A DNA stretch of 64,000 nt from Bubalus kerabau (GCF_029407905.1 NC_073633.1:24690501-24754500), one strand, 5' to 3'; shown: positions 21,996 through 33,219, counted from the first letter of the stretch. Translations and numbers: made by a program. The notes: generated by a model from the letters alone, not told the origin.

Positions 21996-22705
21996 TTTTA
22001 CGTTGTTGTTGTTTTTCAGTCACTAAGTCATGTCCAACTCTTTGAGGCCCCATGGACTGCAGCACACCAGGCTTCCCTGTCCTTCACTGCCTCTCAGAGT
22101 CTGCTCAAATTCATGTCCATTGAGTCGGTGATGCCATCCAACCATCTTATCCTCTGTCGTCCCCTTTTTTCCTGCCCTCAATCTTTCCCAGCATCAGGAG
22201 AAGATGAGTTGACTCTTTCCATCAGGTGGCCAAAGTATCAGCTTCAGCATCAGTCCTTCCAATGAATATTCAGAGTTGATTTCCTTTAGGATTGACTGGT
22301 TTGATCTCCCCCCAAAGGACTCTCAAGAGTCTTCTTCAGCACAATTTGAAAGCATCAATTCTTTGGCACTCAGACTTCTTTATGGTCCAACTCTCACATC
22401 TGTACATGACTACTGGAAAAACCATAGCTTTGACTATATGGACCTTTGTTGGCAAAGTGATGTATATGCTTTTTAATACTATGTCTAGATTTGTCATAGC
22501 TTTCCTTCCAAGAAGCAAGCATCTTTTAATTTCATGGCTGCACTCACCGTCCACAGTAATTTTGGAGCCCAAGAAAATAAAATCTGTCACTGTTTCCACT
22601 TTTTCCCCATCTATTTGCCATGAAGTGATGGGACCAGATGCCATGATCTTAGTTTTTTGAACATTAAATTTTAAGTCAGTTTTTTTTACTATTTTACTTA
22701 CCATG
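21996..22705 (-). mobile_element. BovB LINE 3' fragment
   Basis: Reverse copy of the BovB reverse-transcriptase C-terminal region and 3' end. On the - strand it encodes QKTKIMASGPITSWQIDGEK and downstream HEIKRCLLLGRKAMTNLD (frame 22704-22336). It is 5'-truncated, stops break it, and it is inactive. BovB is the ruminant LINE thought to have entered by horizontal transfer from squamates. Confidence 0.95.
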
Positions 22706-23032
22706 GTGCTAATGATGTGATGTTCTCACCAATTCATTACAGTGGGTCCATGATAGTCTCTCCTATATAACACATTATCTCGCTCCCTGATTTCTCTTCT
22801 CCCAGTCTCAGACTAGGCAGGGAAACCTGATGCCTCCCTCCTGCAGTCAAGAGGATGGAATGGCTCTGAGGGGGTCGTGGGACTCTCAAGCCCCTTGCTG
22901 CATGTGTTCTCATCTTTTCTATTGTGAGCCAGTGTGTACACGCACACTCTGCTTCAGCAAGGCCTTTCTCTGCTGTCCCCCGATGACCACCCCACTCATC
23001 TTTGTAAAGTTTCACCAGACCACCTTACCTGC
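22706..23032. other. short unique spacer between two BovB fragments
   Basis: About 330 bp of non-repeat sequence separates two oppositely oriented BovB copies. No gene seen. Confidence 0.7.
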
Positions 23033-24018
23033 CTCCTGAGAAATCTGTATGCAGGTCAAGAAGCAACAGTTAGAACTGGACATGGAACAACAGACTGGTT
23101 CCAAATCAGGAAAGGAGTGCATCAAGGCTGTATATTGTCAGCCTGCTTATTTAACTTATATGCAGAGTGCATCATGCGAAATGCCGGGCTGGATAAAGCA
23201 CAAGCTGGAATCAAGATTGCCGGGAGAAATATCAATAACCTCAGATACGCAGATGACACCATCCTTATGGCAGAAAGCAAAGAACTAAAGAGACTCTTGA
23301 TGAAAGTAAAAGAGGAGAGTGAAAAAGTTGGCTTAAAACTCAACATTCAGAAAACTAAGATCATGGCATCCAGTCCCATCACTTCAAATAGATGGGGAAA
23401 CAATGGAAATAGTGAGAGACTTTACTTTTTTGGGCTCCAAAATCACTGCAGATGGTGACTGCAGCCATGAAATTAAAAGATGCTTGCTCCTTGGAAGAAA
23501 AGTTATGACCAACCTAGATAGTATATTAAAAAGCAGAGACATTACATTGCCAACAAAGTCCATCCAGTCAAAGCTATGGTTTTTCCAGTAGTCAGGTATG
23601 GATCTAAGAGTTGGACTATAAAGAAAGCTGAGCACCGAAGAATTGATGCTTTTGAACTGAGGTATTGAAGAAGACTATTGAGAGTCCCTTGGACTGCAAG
23701 GAGATTCAACAAGTCAATCATAAAGGAAATCAGTCCTGAATATTCATTGGAAGGACTGATGCTGAAGCTGAAACTACAATACTTTGGCCACCTGATGGGA
23801 AAAACTGACTCATTGGAAAAGACCCTGATGCTGGGAAAGATTGAAGGCTGGAGGAGAAGGGGATGTCAGAGGATGAGATGGTTGGATGGCAACACTGACT
23901 CGATGGACATGAGTTTAGGTAAGCTCCGGGAGGTGATGATGGACAGGGAAGCCTGGTGTGCTGCAGTCCATGGGGTTGCAAAGAGTCGGACAAACTGAGC
24001 GACTGACTTGAACTGAAC
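23033..24018 (+). mobile_element. BovB LINE 3' fragment with RT catalytic core
   Basis: This copy starts inside the reverse transcriptase (LYAGQEATVRTG) and keeps the QGC..LF block and the catalytic YADD (codons at 23246-23257), then QKTKIMASSPITS. A deletion of about 4 nt near 23385 shifts the frame, and a second small deletion near 23560 shifts it again, so it is a dead copy. It ends in the 'gggttgcaaagagtcggaca' BovB/Bov-A tail. Confidence 0.95.
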
Positions 24019-24499
24019 CTGCCCCAGAAGTCTCTCATTCCCACTTCCAAATGACCAAGTTCTACTCCATTGCAGATGAATTCCATTTCAAATCCTCCTC
24101 CACCCAGAAGCCTTTCCTAGATATTCTGGCCCCTAAGTAATGCCAGTTCAGCCCATACCAGGAAGGGGCTGGACATTTCCTGGGCTGAGGGCAGCCTAGT
24201 CTTCCTGACTCTGCTGGAGACATGAGAAGGAGAGGAGGACATTTCTGTTGGTCCCTAGTCCAGGCCCCAGACCCACAGGGAGCCAAGAGTATGTTCTAGA
24301 TGTCTTGCTCCCAGAGGCTTAATGACTGAGTTGAAGAAAGTAGGACCTGATCCTTGGTGAGCACTGGTTAGTTTTGCCCAGGCAAATCCATACTTTGACA
24401 ACATTTCTATTTGCAGGGATTCCAGTTATCCTGAAGCTGGGAGTGTGGGGAGCATGGGGAAGTCTAGATCCAGATCCTATTTCTGCATTTAGGAGCTGG

Positions 24500-24640
24500 C
24501 TGTTTGGGAATGAATACTACACCTCTCTGGGTCTCAGTTTTCTCATTTGTAAAATACCAATTGTCTCAGTTACTTGGAGGGTTGCTATAAAGTAGGTAAT
24601 TTATGTAAAGTGACTAATGCATCAGATAATAGGTATCCCA
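24500..24640 (+). repeat. MIR SINE
   Basis: 'cctctctgggtctcagttttctcatttgtaaaat' followed by a decayed 3' part. Confidence 0.8.
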
Positions 24641-25549
24641 TAAATAGTAGCTCTTACATAGTGTAAATAATAACAGCAATGGTAAATCCCCAGCTCCACC
24701 AACTTCCTACTGTGCATCTTCGAACAAATTCCTTGTTTGTTCATCAGCTCCCACACCTGTAAAATAAGGATTATGGTCCAACCATTTATTTAATAAATAA
24801 TTATCAAGTAACTTCTTATGTGCCAGGCCCAACTAAATCTGTCATTTAGTGTGCGTTAAGACATGCAGCACAGTGCCCAGTATATACTACGTGGTCGGTA
24901 AATGTCAGCTTTCTTCCGCAAGCTGCAGCTGGAGGATGGGACATAGGTGTGGGGGCGGGGGGAGAGGGGAGATTGAAACGTAGAAGGGAAACTCAGGAGG
25001 GGCACAGGTGGAAGGCTGCGCCTGCCCCGAACCCCCAGCTTCCTCCTTGCCCTTTCTTCCTTCAGTTGACAGGGCCTCATGTTGTCTCTAAGGGTACGGG
25101 ATGGTGCTGGGTCTCTGAATAGTTTGCCGCACTTTCCGTCCCTTGGTTTCATCAGATCACTTCTGTAGACCAGATCATCTATCCTTGCCTGGAAAACAGT
25201 GTCTGATTCTTAGACATGCGGGTACTGCCATGCGCCCGCTGCATGAAAGTGGCATCAGATGGAGGACCCCCGCCCCCACAAGGACAGAGCTGTCTCCTCA
25301 CTAAGCTGATCTCCTGCCTCATGCTCCTTTCCCAGGGATCACAAGCTGGACCCACCGCCTATGGGCTTCTCAGCACTGAAACCCCACGCCCTTCCATTTT
25401 GACTTTGCCCAGCTCTCATCAGACCAGACCCTCACAGAGAGTTGTGCGTGTGTGTGAGCACCAGTAACATGAGACCTGGCATGAAGGAAGTCTGAAATAA
25501 AAGCTGATTGTATGAATGCTCTGCAAATCCCCTCTGCTAATGGTGCTCA

Positions 25550-25640
25550 TTTGTTCATTCAACAAACATTTATTGAACCCATAATCCATTGGGTGCCAGG
25601 CTCTGTGTTGAGGGCTGTGACATTCAGGTTAACAGTAGCC
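25550..25640 (-). repeat. L2 LINE 3' end
   Basis: 'ttcattcaacaaacatttattgaaccc..ggtgccaggctctgtgttgagggctg' is the reverse of the L2 3' end. Confidence 0.75.
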
Positions 25641-25794
25641 AAGTTCTCCAAAGACTGAATGGCATTCACAAGCTTCCTGCTCCCAACGCTCTCACTCACA
25701 CAGACCCACCTGGGTCCGAGAGCTCCAGGCCCTTCCCTCACTCCCAGAGACCAGAGCGCTGGCTCCACCATGGATTTTGACAGCAGTAGATGTT

Positions 25795-26020
25795 TTAGTG
25801 CCGAGTCACTGACTTTAGGGTCGAATCCTGGTGCCATAACCCATGCTGGGCCCTTAGGCAAATTATTTAACTTCTCAGAGCCTCAGTTTCCTCATCTGGC
25901 AAACAGGCATAAGTAACAATTCTTATCTCATATTTGCCGTGAGGATTTAACTAAACAAACAATACATAGAGCAACACTCAGTGCACAATGCATGCTCGAT
26001 GAACGTGGACTATTATCATG
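25795..26020 (+). repeat. MIR SINE
   Basis: Long copy: 'cttaggcaaattatttaacttctcagagcctcagtttcctcatctgg' then 'gccgtgaggatttaac..aatgcatgctcgatgaa'. Confidence 0.85.
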
Positions 26021-26180
26021 ACTCTACACTGTATCGCAAGTGTCTGCCCCTCTCTGCCTCCTCCACAGCACGGCTCAGCACAAGTCCAAGCACACAGGAG
26101 GTGGTCAGTGGGATCAGATCTCTTGCTAACAGGGAGAGCTGATGGGACATTCTGGGTAAGGAAACCCAGAAACTAGCAAA

Positions 26181-26544
26181 GGGACTTCCCTGGTGGTCCA
26201 GTGGCTAAGACTCCCCACTCAAAATACAGGAAACCAGGGTTCAATCCCTGGTCAGGGAACTAGATCCCACGTGCTGCAACTAAAGATCCCACGTGGCTTC
26301 CCTGGTGGCTCAGCGGTAAAGAATCCGCCTACAATGCAGGAGACACAGGAGATGGCTGGTTAGATCCCTGGGTTGGGAAGATCCTCTGGAGGGGGAAATG
26401 GTGACCAGTACTCTTGCCTGGCGAATCCCATGGACTGAGGAGCCTGGTGGGCTGAAGTTCGTGGGGTCACAAATGGTCAGAAGCAACTGAGCACACATAT
26501 CGCCACAGACCTGGTGCAGACAAATAAAAAATAAAATAAGAAAG
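26181..26544 (+). mobile_element. CHR-type SINE split by a Bov-tA
   Basis: The head runs 26181-26294 and the tail resumes after the nested Bov-tA with 'cagacctggtgcagacaaataaaa'. The TSD is aaactagcaaag / aaaccagcaaag at 26169-26180 and 26545-26556, spanning both elements. Confidence 0.88.
26295..26505 (+). mobile_element. Bov-tA SINE nested in CHR-type SINE
   Basis: 'ggcttccctggtggctcagc' head to 'ggtcagaagcaactgagcac'. It lies wholly inside the CHR-type SINE, so it is the younger insertion. Confidence 0.92.
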
Positions 26545-27974
26545 AAACCAGCAAAGGCATGGAGGTGGGGAAGGACAGGGAGGGACTGTGCCCGGAGGAG
26601 CATGAGGGTTGAGGGGGAGGTCTTAGGGTGCTGTGACTGCTCAAGGACGGGGAGCTTACTACTTAGAAGCAGCAAGTTCTGTGGCTCAACAACTCGGTTA
26701 TAGCTCTTTCCCTAGGTGGCCACATTCTCCAGTTCAAGTCGTAACAAAGTCATGGGTATCCCACTCCACTGGCAGCAAGGTCCAGACTGGATGTGGCATA
26801 GTTATGAAGGAAGTTAGGTCATTTGGGGGGTCTTCTAGATCAAATACCCATTCCCCCCGCCTTTTCTAGGACACCCTCATACCTCTGCCCTATTTGACGC
26901 AAGTAGCCAGGTGATAGACCAAGGAACGGGTCTGGCTAACTGAGGGCTGTTAACAGGGACCACATGCAATCACAGAAAGCAAGAGTGAGGGTGGGGAAGG
27001 GGCTCCCAGGCGAGGTCAATGCCTTACTCGGGACTCTCTCAGAGACCCCTGGCTCTGGGTCTCAGTTTCTTCCTTGGAGAAATGGGTACTATTGTACAGG
27101 TTTCTTTTCCTTGACTGTTGTAAAAATGAGAGACTGTAAGTCTGAAACCAATCTTGCCATTGGAGAAGAAAATCAAATGTTGGAGGTAGCACTGGATGTC
27201 TTTCTTCAGAGCTAGGTGTGTCCACACCTGGGGTGAGGTGGGGCTGCTCTGGATTGCCCCCTCCTCACTGTCAGGGCAGAACCCAGCTGGCCCTGGGTGC
27301 TTGGCATTCATCCTCTGAACCAGGGTTCCATCATTGATCAGCTCCAACTGCCTGAGCATTTCCTGGGTCTGATAAATGAGTTTAGACCCCAGCTTCTCAG
27401 GCCTGGGCCAGGAAGAGCTAGCCACCACCCACCCGCCTCCAATGCCCCCTGCCCGGATTGCCACTCTGGAGGCTGCACCTTGGCTAGATCCTTAGGGCTC
27501 TGACCTTAACCCTGGGCCTGAGGGGAGATTCCCATACTGCAAAGCAGGCAGCCTAGGCCTGGCCCATCTCATCCTGATCGCATCCTCAGCACCTGTTCCA
27601 CGCTGGCCTGCACAATCTCCATCTTCCCCATTGCTGGGACTGCACAAGCGCAGCAGGTGCTGCTAGGTTGCTCGTCAGGCCCTCTGGCCCCCCACAAGAG
27701 GAGCAGAGATCCCTCCTGACAGGTGGGTTGTGAATCTGTCTTAATTAAAATGTGCAGGAGGGAGGTCCCCAAGGACTGGTGTCCTTACCCCCCTGCTCTG
27801 AACAAGGGGCAGCGAATCAAGGTACTGTGGGGGACAAAGTGAAGCAGTAACCCAGGGATAGCTTCCAGTTGATGGAAGTGGCTTCTCTGCCCACTCCAGT
27901 CAGGGCTCCCCACCTGGAAACCACTGGAATCTGGGTGAGGGCTGCACTGACCACAGGGCATGTCCTGTACCCTG

Positions 27975-28130
27975 GCATTTACCAACTGCTTTCACATCCC
28001 CCATCTTGTCAAAGCCCCGTAGCCCCTGATGAGGTAGGTGAGGACTATCAGACCTATTTTATAGATGAGGCAGATAGGCTCAGAGAGGCAAATGGATTTG
28101 CTCAAGGTCACACTGCTGCTAGATGACAGA
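27975..28130 (+). repeat. MIR SINE
   Basis: 'gacctattttatagatgaggcagataggctcagagaggcaaatgg' then 'ctcaaggtcacactgctgctagatgacagagccgg', a well-preserved MIR. Confidence 0.88.
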
Positions 28131-28164
28131 GCCGGGTATCACCTACATGCTGATGGTGGGGAGG

Positions 28165-28345
28165 GTGGCACAGGCTCTGTGACTTTGGGCCAGTTACTTA
28201 ACCTCTCTGAACCTCAGTCTTCTCATGTGAAAAATGGGGATAGTGATAGTTCCTACCTTGTCAGATTACTGTGAAGATTAAATGAAATAATGCTGTAAAA
28301 TGACCTCAGCGTGGCCTGGGGGCCTACTCCATAAATGTGAGCAAT
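28165..28345 (+). repeat. MIR SINE
   Basis: 'ctctgtgactttgggccagttacttaacctctctgaacctcag' then 'gtgaagattaaatgaaataatgctgtaaaatg'. Confidence 0.9.
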
Positions 28346-29331
28346 GATTATGATTATTATCCCAAGGGTACTCAGATGCTGTCCCTGTGTAGGCTACACT
28401 CCAGGTAAAGCCCTGTTACCTCCAGGCTCCCACCTTGTCTCTGTTGGTGTTGCACAAGACCTGCTAAGCTGGGCTCAGGGTCCAGATGTGGAGAAGCAGG
28501 GACAGAGGGGGGCTGCAGGACTCCTCTCCAAGCTCCCTGCCTGGGGAAGGGGGCCAGGAGTCTGTCTCTGGCTCTGGTTCACAGCCCCACGGCAGTGGCT
28601 GCCCGCTTTCTCACGTGGACCTCAGGTCTGCTCAGGGCCAAGCAGGGACTGGCTGAGGCTCTCCTTGAGTCTTTCATCTCTAAAGGTCAAGGCTGCACAT
28701 GGAAGCTGAAAGGATTGGGAGTGGTCCAGGTTCTCAAAACAGACCTCTGCTCAGCCCAGCCTGGCCCTCCAGGGTCTGCAGGTTCCTGAGCATGGAGGCC
28801 CAATCATGCTAGTGTCTTTTTCCTTCTCTGTGTGCTGGGCAACCCTGAGATGGGAGAGGGGGCAGGATTGGATGCACCCAGGTAAGGGAAGGAGAAGCAA
28901 AAGTCAACCACGGGGTAAAAGGCATAAAAGGCACGGGCGTGTGAGTGACCGGGCCCAGCTGGAGTGACGCCACCCCCAGACCCTCGGTCCTGCAGTCTCT
29001 TCCAAATCACCGACCACGAGCCCTGGCCTCGGACCTGCAGCTTGGGAGCTCGTCTCTTGCTCACGAATCCCCTTCAGGGCAAGGCTCAGACTGTTAGCCA
29101 GCCTCCACCACCGTGCTCTGCAGGGGTGGGGGTGGAGGTCCCAGGTCAGACTTCCCCTTCCTCATTTCTACACGTTTGGACACCCCCTTCAGGGGTCCTG
29201 CCGTGAGAAGGAAGGGAGGGTGGTTCTGGCCACGCTTCCTGGGAACTAAGAGGTAAGCAGGCATCTCGTGTCCAAGATGAGCTCTGTGAAAGCCTTGGGG
29301 CCTGTGGGCTGGATCCTTAGCATTTTAAAAT

Positions 29332-29337
29332 TTTATT
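29332..29337 (-). terminator. INSYN1: INSYN1 poly(A) signal (candidate)
   Basis: Reverse-strand AATAAA, 78 nt past the stop codon. It implies a very short 3' UTR. It is the only canonical hexamer I noticed near the stop, but a longer 3' UTR using a variant signal is possible. Confidence 0.55.
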
Positions 29338-29352
29338 ATGACTGCGTTTGTT

Positions 29353-29371
29353 TAAATATATATATATATAT
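29353..29371 (-). repeat. (TA)n run in INSYN1 3' UTR
   Basis: Alternating tatatatatatat between the INSYN1 stop codon and its candidate poly(A) signal. Confidence 0.9.
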
Positions 29372-29414
29372 TTATAGCTCTATGTGCCCACCGCCCCCCA
29401 GCCCCTCCCCAGCC

Positions 29415-30137
29415 CTAGTTTTTCCCCTTGGCTTTCTGTCTGGTGGCCGTGTAGGGCAGCACCGTCTGCGTGCTCTTGTCCGACACCGTTTGGGTACTGC
29501 TATTCCGTGTGACCCTGCGGGTCTGCTCAGGGACCGAGGTGGGGCCTGAGCGGCGTCCAGTCAGAGGAGAGCGCCTGGGCTTGTAGGGAGCTGGGGAGGG
29601 CTTGAGGGGGCCAGCAGGGGCCTCTGTGTGGGGAGGCTCCGGGGACAGGCCCCCCTCCTCCTCTGCGGCCTCCTCCTCGCCGTCCCCCTCCTCGTCGTCA
29701 CAGCACAGAGCGTGGTAGAGCACTTTGTCGCTGAACCGCACCCTTTCCCGCGTCCCTGGGGTCCGCTGGGGCAGCTGGCCCTTCACAGGACCGGCACTGA
29801 AGGCCTCCTCACTGGAGGAGTCCGGGGTCTCCACCCGGGGCCCGTTGGGGACGGGCAGGCCGCCGTTCATGAGCCGGTAGTCTGGGCCGGCCCCCGGCCG
29901 GGTTGACTCGGGGCCGTCCACGGAGTCTGAGGGCGTGGAGATGTCCAGGAAGGAGCAGAACTCCCAGCTGTCCGAGAGGATGTCGGCCGTCATAAAGTCC
30001 AGGTGGCCCAGGTCAAAGGGGCCGCCCCCGCCTGCCTTGTCGCTGCTGGAGGTGCTGCTCACAGTGGCTGTGGTCCAGTCATCTGGCTCCAGTTCAAAGT
30101 CGAAGTCCGAGGTTAGTTTATCGATCTGGCTCACCAC
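29415..30137 (-). CDS. INSYN1: INSYN1, second coding exon (residues 53-292)
   Basis: INSYN1 (inhibitory synaptic factor 1, C15orf59) is a scaffold of GABAergic postsynapses, reported with gephyrin and the dystroglycan complex. The exon begins at 30137 after the acceptor cccggccag with VVSQIDKLTSDFDFE, completing the N-terminal coiled coil, and ends QKAKGKN-stop. Visible parts are a Ser/Thr-rich acidic region (residues ~65-125), a conserved DILSDSWEFCSFLD block (~104-117), a basic RVRFSDKV motif (184-191), an acidic Glu-rich run (~199-214), a Pro/Arg-rich linker, and two TQT motifs at 267-269 and 275-277. With the first exon the protein is 292 residues; human is 293 as I recall, differing by one indel near residue 168. 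The start chosen is the splice site, not the in-frame ATG at 30149, which is intronic. The identification is firm. Confidence 0.96.
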   Translation of the reverse strand: MVSQIDKLTSDFDFELEPDDWTTATVSSTSSSDKAGGGGPFDLGHLDFMTADILSDSWEFCSFLDISTPSDSVDGPESTRPGAGPDYRLMNGGLPVPNGPRVETPDSSSEEAFSAGPVKGQLPQRTPGTRERVRFSDKVLYHALCCDDEEGDGEEEAAEEEGGLSPEPPHTEAPAGPLKPSPAPYKPRRSPLTGRRSGPTSVPEQTRRVTRNSSTQTVSDKSTQTVLPYTATRQKAKGKN

Positions 30138-31154
30138 CTGGCCGGGCAAGGGGAGAGGAGTGAGGGGCCAGCATCACCAAGGCGAGAGTATGCCCTGTCC
30201 CAGCCTTGGCTAATGACCCTACAGGACACAGGTGGACTTGAGTTCACAGGTTTGCTCGCCCTGTTGAGGGCCAAAGCTGGACCAATATTAACACAGCTGG
30301 TTCAGGCCATCCGCTTGTTTTCCACTCCTCAGTGCCTCTGGGAGACGGAGGGTGCCTTCCAGCCCTGCACCCCATCCATTCACACACAGCCCCTCCTGCC
30401 CCAAAGCCAGCTGCTGTTCTGGGGGGCAGCCCTAGTTCTCAGAGTTGGATCTTCCTTTGATTGGGGACCATTTGAAACAGGGCTGAGAGATTCCAGCAAG
30501 TCCATTCAGTGGCAGGAAGAGCAGCCCACCCACCCTCAGAGAGGAAATTAGATGTGAAAACCGCACAAAGACTGCCCAGGCTTTCTGAAACATCCTGGAC
30601 TGGCCTCTGCAGCAGGTCAGAAACTGGCCCCATGGGTCTCCACCACCCCACCCCTACATAGATAGCCCCAGAGCCTCCTCTCTCCTCACTTTCCCCACTG
30701 CTTGATGAGTGGAGATCAATCCTGGCTTGTGGGGGAAGGAATAAAGCAAGCATTATTTGGTAAGCAATAAGAAAACCATCCATCCTGGGCCCAGAGCTGC
30801 TTGTTAAATGCATTTGGGCTGCAGAGGTCAGTGCACCCACCAGGTCCTGCCCCGTACAGGTGGCCCTGCCTCAGGATGGCCCCACGCCGAGGCCAGGTCA
30901 GCACAGACACTGGTGATGAAGACAGTGAGGGGGGAAGGGAGACCAGGCAGACACACAGGGAGAGGACAGAGCAAGGGGAGGATAGGAGATGCAGGCCGGA
31001 ATCCAAGCCAGCAAAACAACAACAAAAGCAAAGCCGAAGGACCAGAGACCTGGGGACAAAGACAGACACAACGAGTCATCAGGCCCCGGAGGCAGCTCCC
31101 AGCCCTCTCAGAGCTCTCTCCCTGGGGTCGGAGCAGTCAGTCAGTTCATTAACT

Positions 31155-31270
31155 AAAAAAGTCCCTAATTCAACAAACCTTTACTGAAGACAAACGCTGT
31201 CCAGGGATGTGCTAGCGGTTCGGCAAGGAGCAGGGTTGGTGAGTGCTCCAAAGTACAAGAGGAAAGCCAG
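31155..31270 (-). repeat. L2 LINE 3' end
   Basis: 'aattcaacaaacctttactgaag..' followed by 'ggtgagtgctccaaagtacaagagg', the reverse of an L2 tail. Confidence 0.55.
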
Positions 31271-31599
31271 GGTGAAGATGGCCGGCCAGGAGCCCGGCTG
31301 GGTGGGGTGTCCGCCTCGTCAGGAGTCAGGGGCTCTGACGCCAGAGACCTGCTCAGTCATTTTTCCTCTCTAGGTCTGTTTCTCAATCTGTGAATGGGGA
31401 GTTGGGTGGCTTATCTATCTCCAAGTTTTCTTCCATCTGTAAGGTTCTAGGACTCTGTGCTTAGAGGACTTGAGACACTCTTTGGGGGAGTCAGTGCCTA
31501 GGGATGCCCACTTCCCACAGCCCCAGACTAGGGGTGGAAGGAACTCTTGGCAGAGGCCTGTGGAAGAGCTGGGAGCATAAAGACACCCAAGTTCCTGAT

Positions 31600-31710
31600 T
31601 TGGACATCAAATGCTCTATGTGTCTTTGAGTAACTCACATAACCTCTCTGGACTTCAGCTTCAGTCACACCAAGGGGGTATGAGAATCCCGGCTCTGCCA
31701 ACCTCATTAG
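31600..31710 (+). repeat. MIR SINE
   Basis: 'ctttgagtaactcacataacctctctggacttcagcttcagtc' core. Confidence 0.65.
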
Positions 31711-32159
31711 AACTTCCTGGGGAGCAGTGAGAAGCCACTGCTCCCAATGCCCTAGGGCTCTCTGGGGGTACTGGTGATAAAAGTGACATCATCTCCCAGC
31801 TCTGAGCACCTACTACGTGTCAGGCTTTCCACCCACGAGATCATCATGGCCTGGATGTATAGATGACAGGCCCAAGCGACCAGTCACTGGGGACCTGAGA
31901 TTCCTGCCCCCACCAGCCCTGCAACACTGCACACGGCTCAAGTGCTGCCATGATTTCTGGGCCTGGACAGCCAATGCGTATAAACTCCATCCTCCAGTCT
32001 GGTCACCCCTTCTTATGCCCTCCACTGCCCAGAATGACTCCTGACCTCAGAGAAGCTCACATCCCCCTGAAACCTTTGTGTAAACCAAGCCCCATCTGAG
32101 AGCAAGTGGGAGCCCTGGCCTCGAGTAGGGGCTCTCAAACCCAAATGCACAGAAGTAGG

Positions 32160-32245
32160 GGCTGTATATATACACATAACTGATTCATTTTGTCATACAG
32201 CAGAAAATGACACAACTGTGTAAGGCAATTATACTCTAATGAAAA
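32160..32245 (+). mobile_element. L1 3' UTR scrap
   Basis: 'cattttgtcatacagcagaaaatgacacaactgtgtaaggcaattatactctaatgaaaac' matches the end of cetartiodactyl L1 3' UTRs. Confidence 0.7.
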
Positions 32246-32399
32246 CAGACAAAAAACCCGGATGTGCATCAGCCAACTCCCAGTGTTCTATTCAGGGGGT
32301 CCTGGTGGGGCTCGAGAGGTGCATATCTGACAAGCTTCGAGATGGTTCTTCTGCTGCTGTTGGTTCAGGAACAGACTTGGAGGACTACTGGTGTGGTGG

Positions 32400-32612
32400 A
32401 CTGGACTCTCCAGGTGGCACAGTGGTAAAGAACCCGCCTGCCAGTGCAGGAGTGACAGGAGATGGCAGGTTCGATCCCTGGGTTAGGGAGTAGGAAATGG
32501 CAACTCACGCTAGCATTCTAGCCTGGAGAATCCCATGGACAGAGGAGCCTGGTGGGCTACAGTCCATGGGCTCCCAAAGAGTCGGATACAACTGAACATG
32601 CATGCAATAGGC
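32400..32612 (+). mobile_element. Bov-tA SINE
   Basis: 'ggactctccaggtggcacagtggtaaagaacc' to 'agtcggatacaactgaacatgcatgc'. Confidence 0.92.
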
Positions 32613-33219
32613 CTAGCAGACTGGGGATTTAAGCTGGCGAAAAATAGCAGCCCAGGCACTGCCACCCTCAGGAAAGGCCCTGCGCCTCTGGGACAGCCAC
32701 ACCCTCTAATTAGATTCCCCTGATCGAGCACTGCTGCTGAGAGTCTGCTGCTACCTGAGGGTGCGAGGATGACAGTAGGAATCTGGAGTCAAATGACTCG
32801 GCTGTGAGCTCACAGGGTTGGCTGAGGCCAAGCTGGGTCCCGAAGCTGGGTTACTAATCCCCTGTGAGGAAGATGCAGGGTCCACAGAGCAAGAGCCCTA
32901 GAACCCTCAGATCAGGACCCTCTCCGTGCCCAAGAAGCCCTTGCCAGCCCCCTGCTCAGGAGGCCTTCAGGTTGGGGCCCTTCCCCTTCTCTTTCAGAAT
33001 GCCCTTCTCTGCTTCCATTCTGGGAGAGTGGAGGGAAGGAAGGGAAGGAGGGCTGGGCTTGGGTCCCAAGCCTGCCTCATCTTGGCTAAGAGGTTTGAGA
33101 GGCAAGTGATTTCCCTCTCCATATCCCATTTCCTCCCCTGTAAAACAGGATGACACGCCTCTATTCGCCAGATATTAGAGATGCAATAGATAGGAATGTG
33201 CTTTAAACTGCAGAGTCTG

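Larger units (their letters stand above)
24019..26180. other. intergenic with MIR/L2 relics, no gene seen
   Basis: MIR copies at about 24500-24640 and 25795-26020 and L2 tails at about 24775-24850 and 25550-25640 are recognisable. The rest is unique. Confidence 0.65.
26557..29300. other. intergenic, downstream flank of INSYN1
   Basis: Unique-looking, with two MIR copies (27975-28130 and 28165-28345). No canonical reverse-strand AATAAA other than the one at 29332 was noticed close to INSYN1. Confidence 0.6.

Noticed and set aside
22934..23458. Reverse transcriptase gene as a novel RT system
   Set aside because: It is an ordinary BovB LINE fragment with frameshifts; the first ~30 codons are unrelated flanking DNA.
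30138..30149. In-frame ATG at 30149 as an INSYN1 start
   Set aside because: It lies before a clear acceptor (ccggccag). The true N terminus with the coiled coil is in exon 40485-40640, and the junction matches the human protein.
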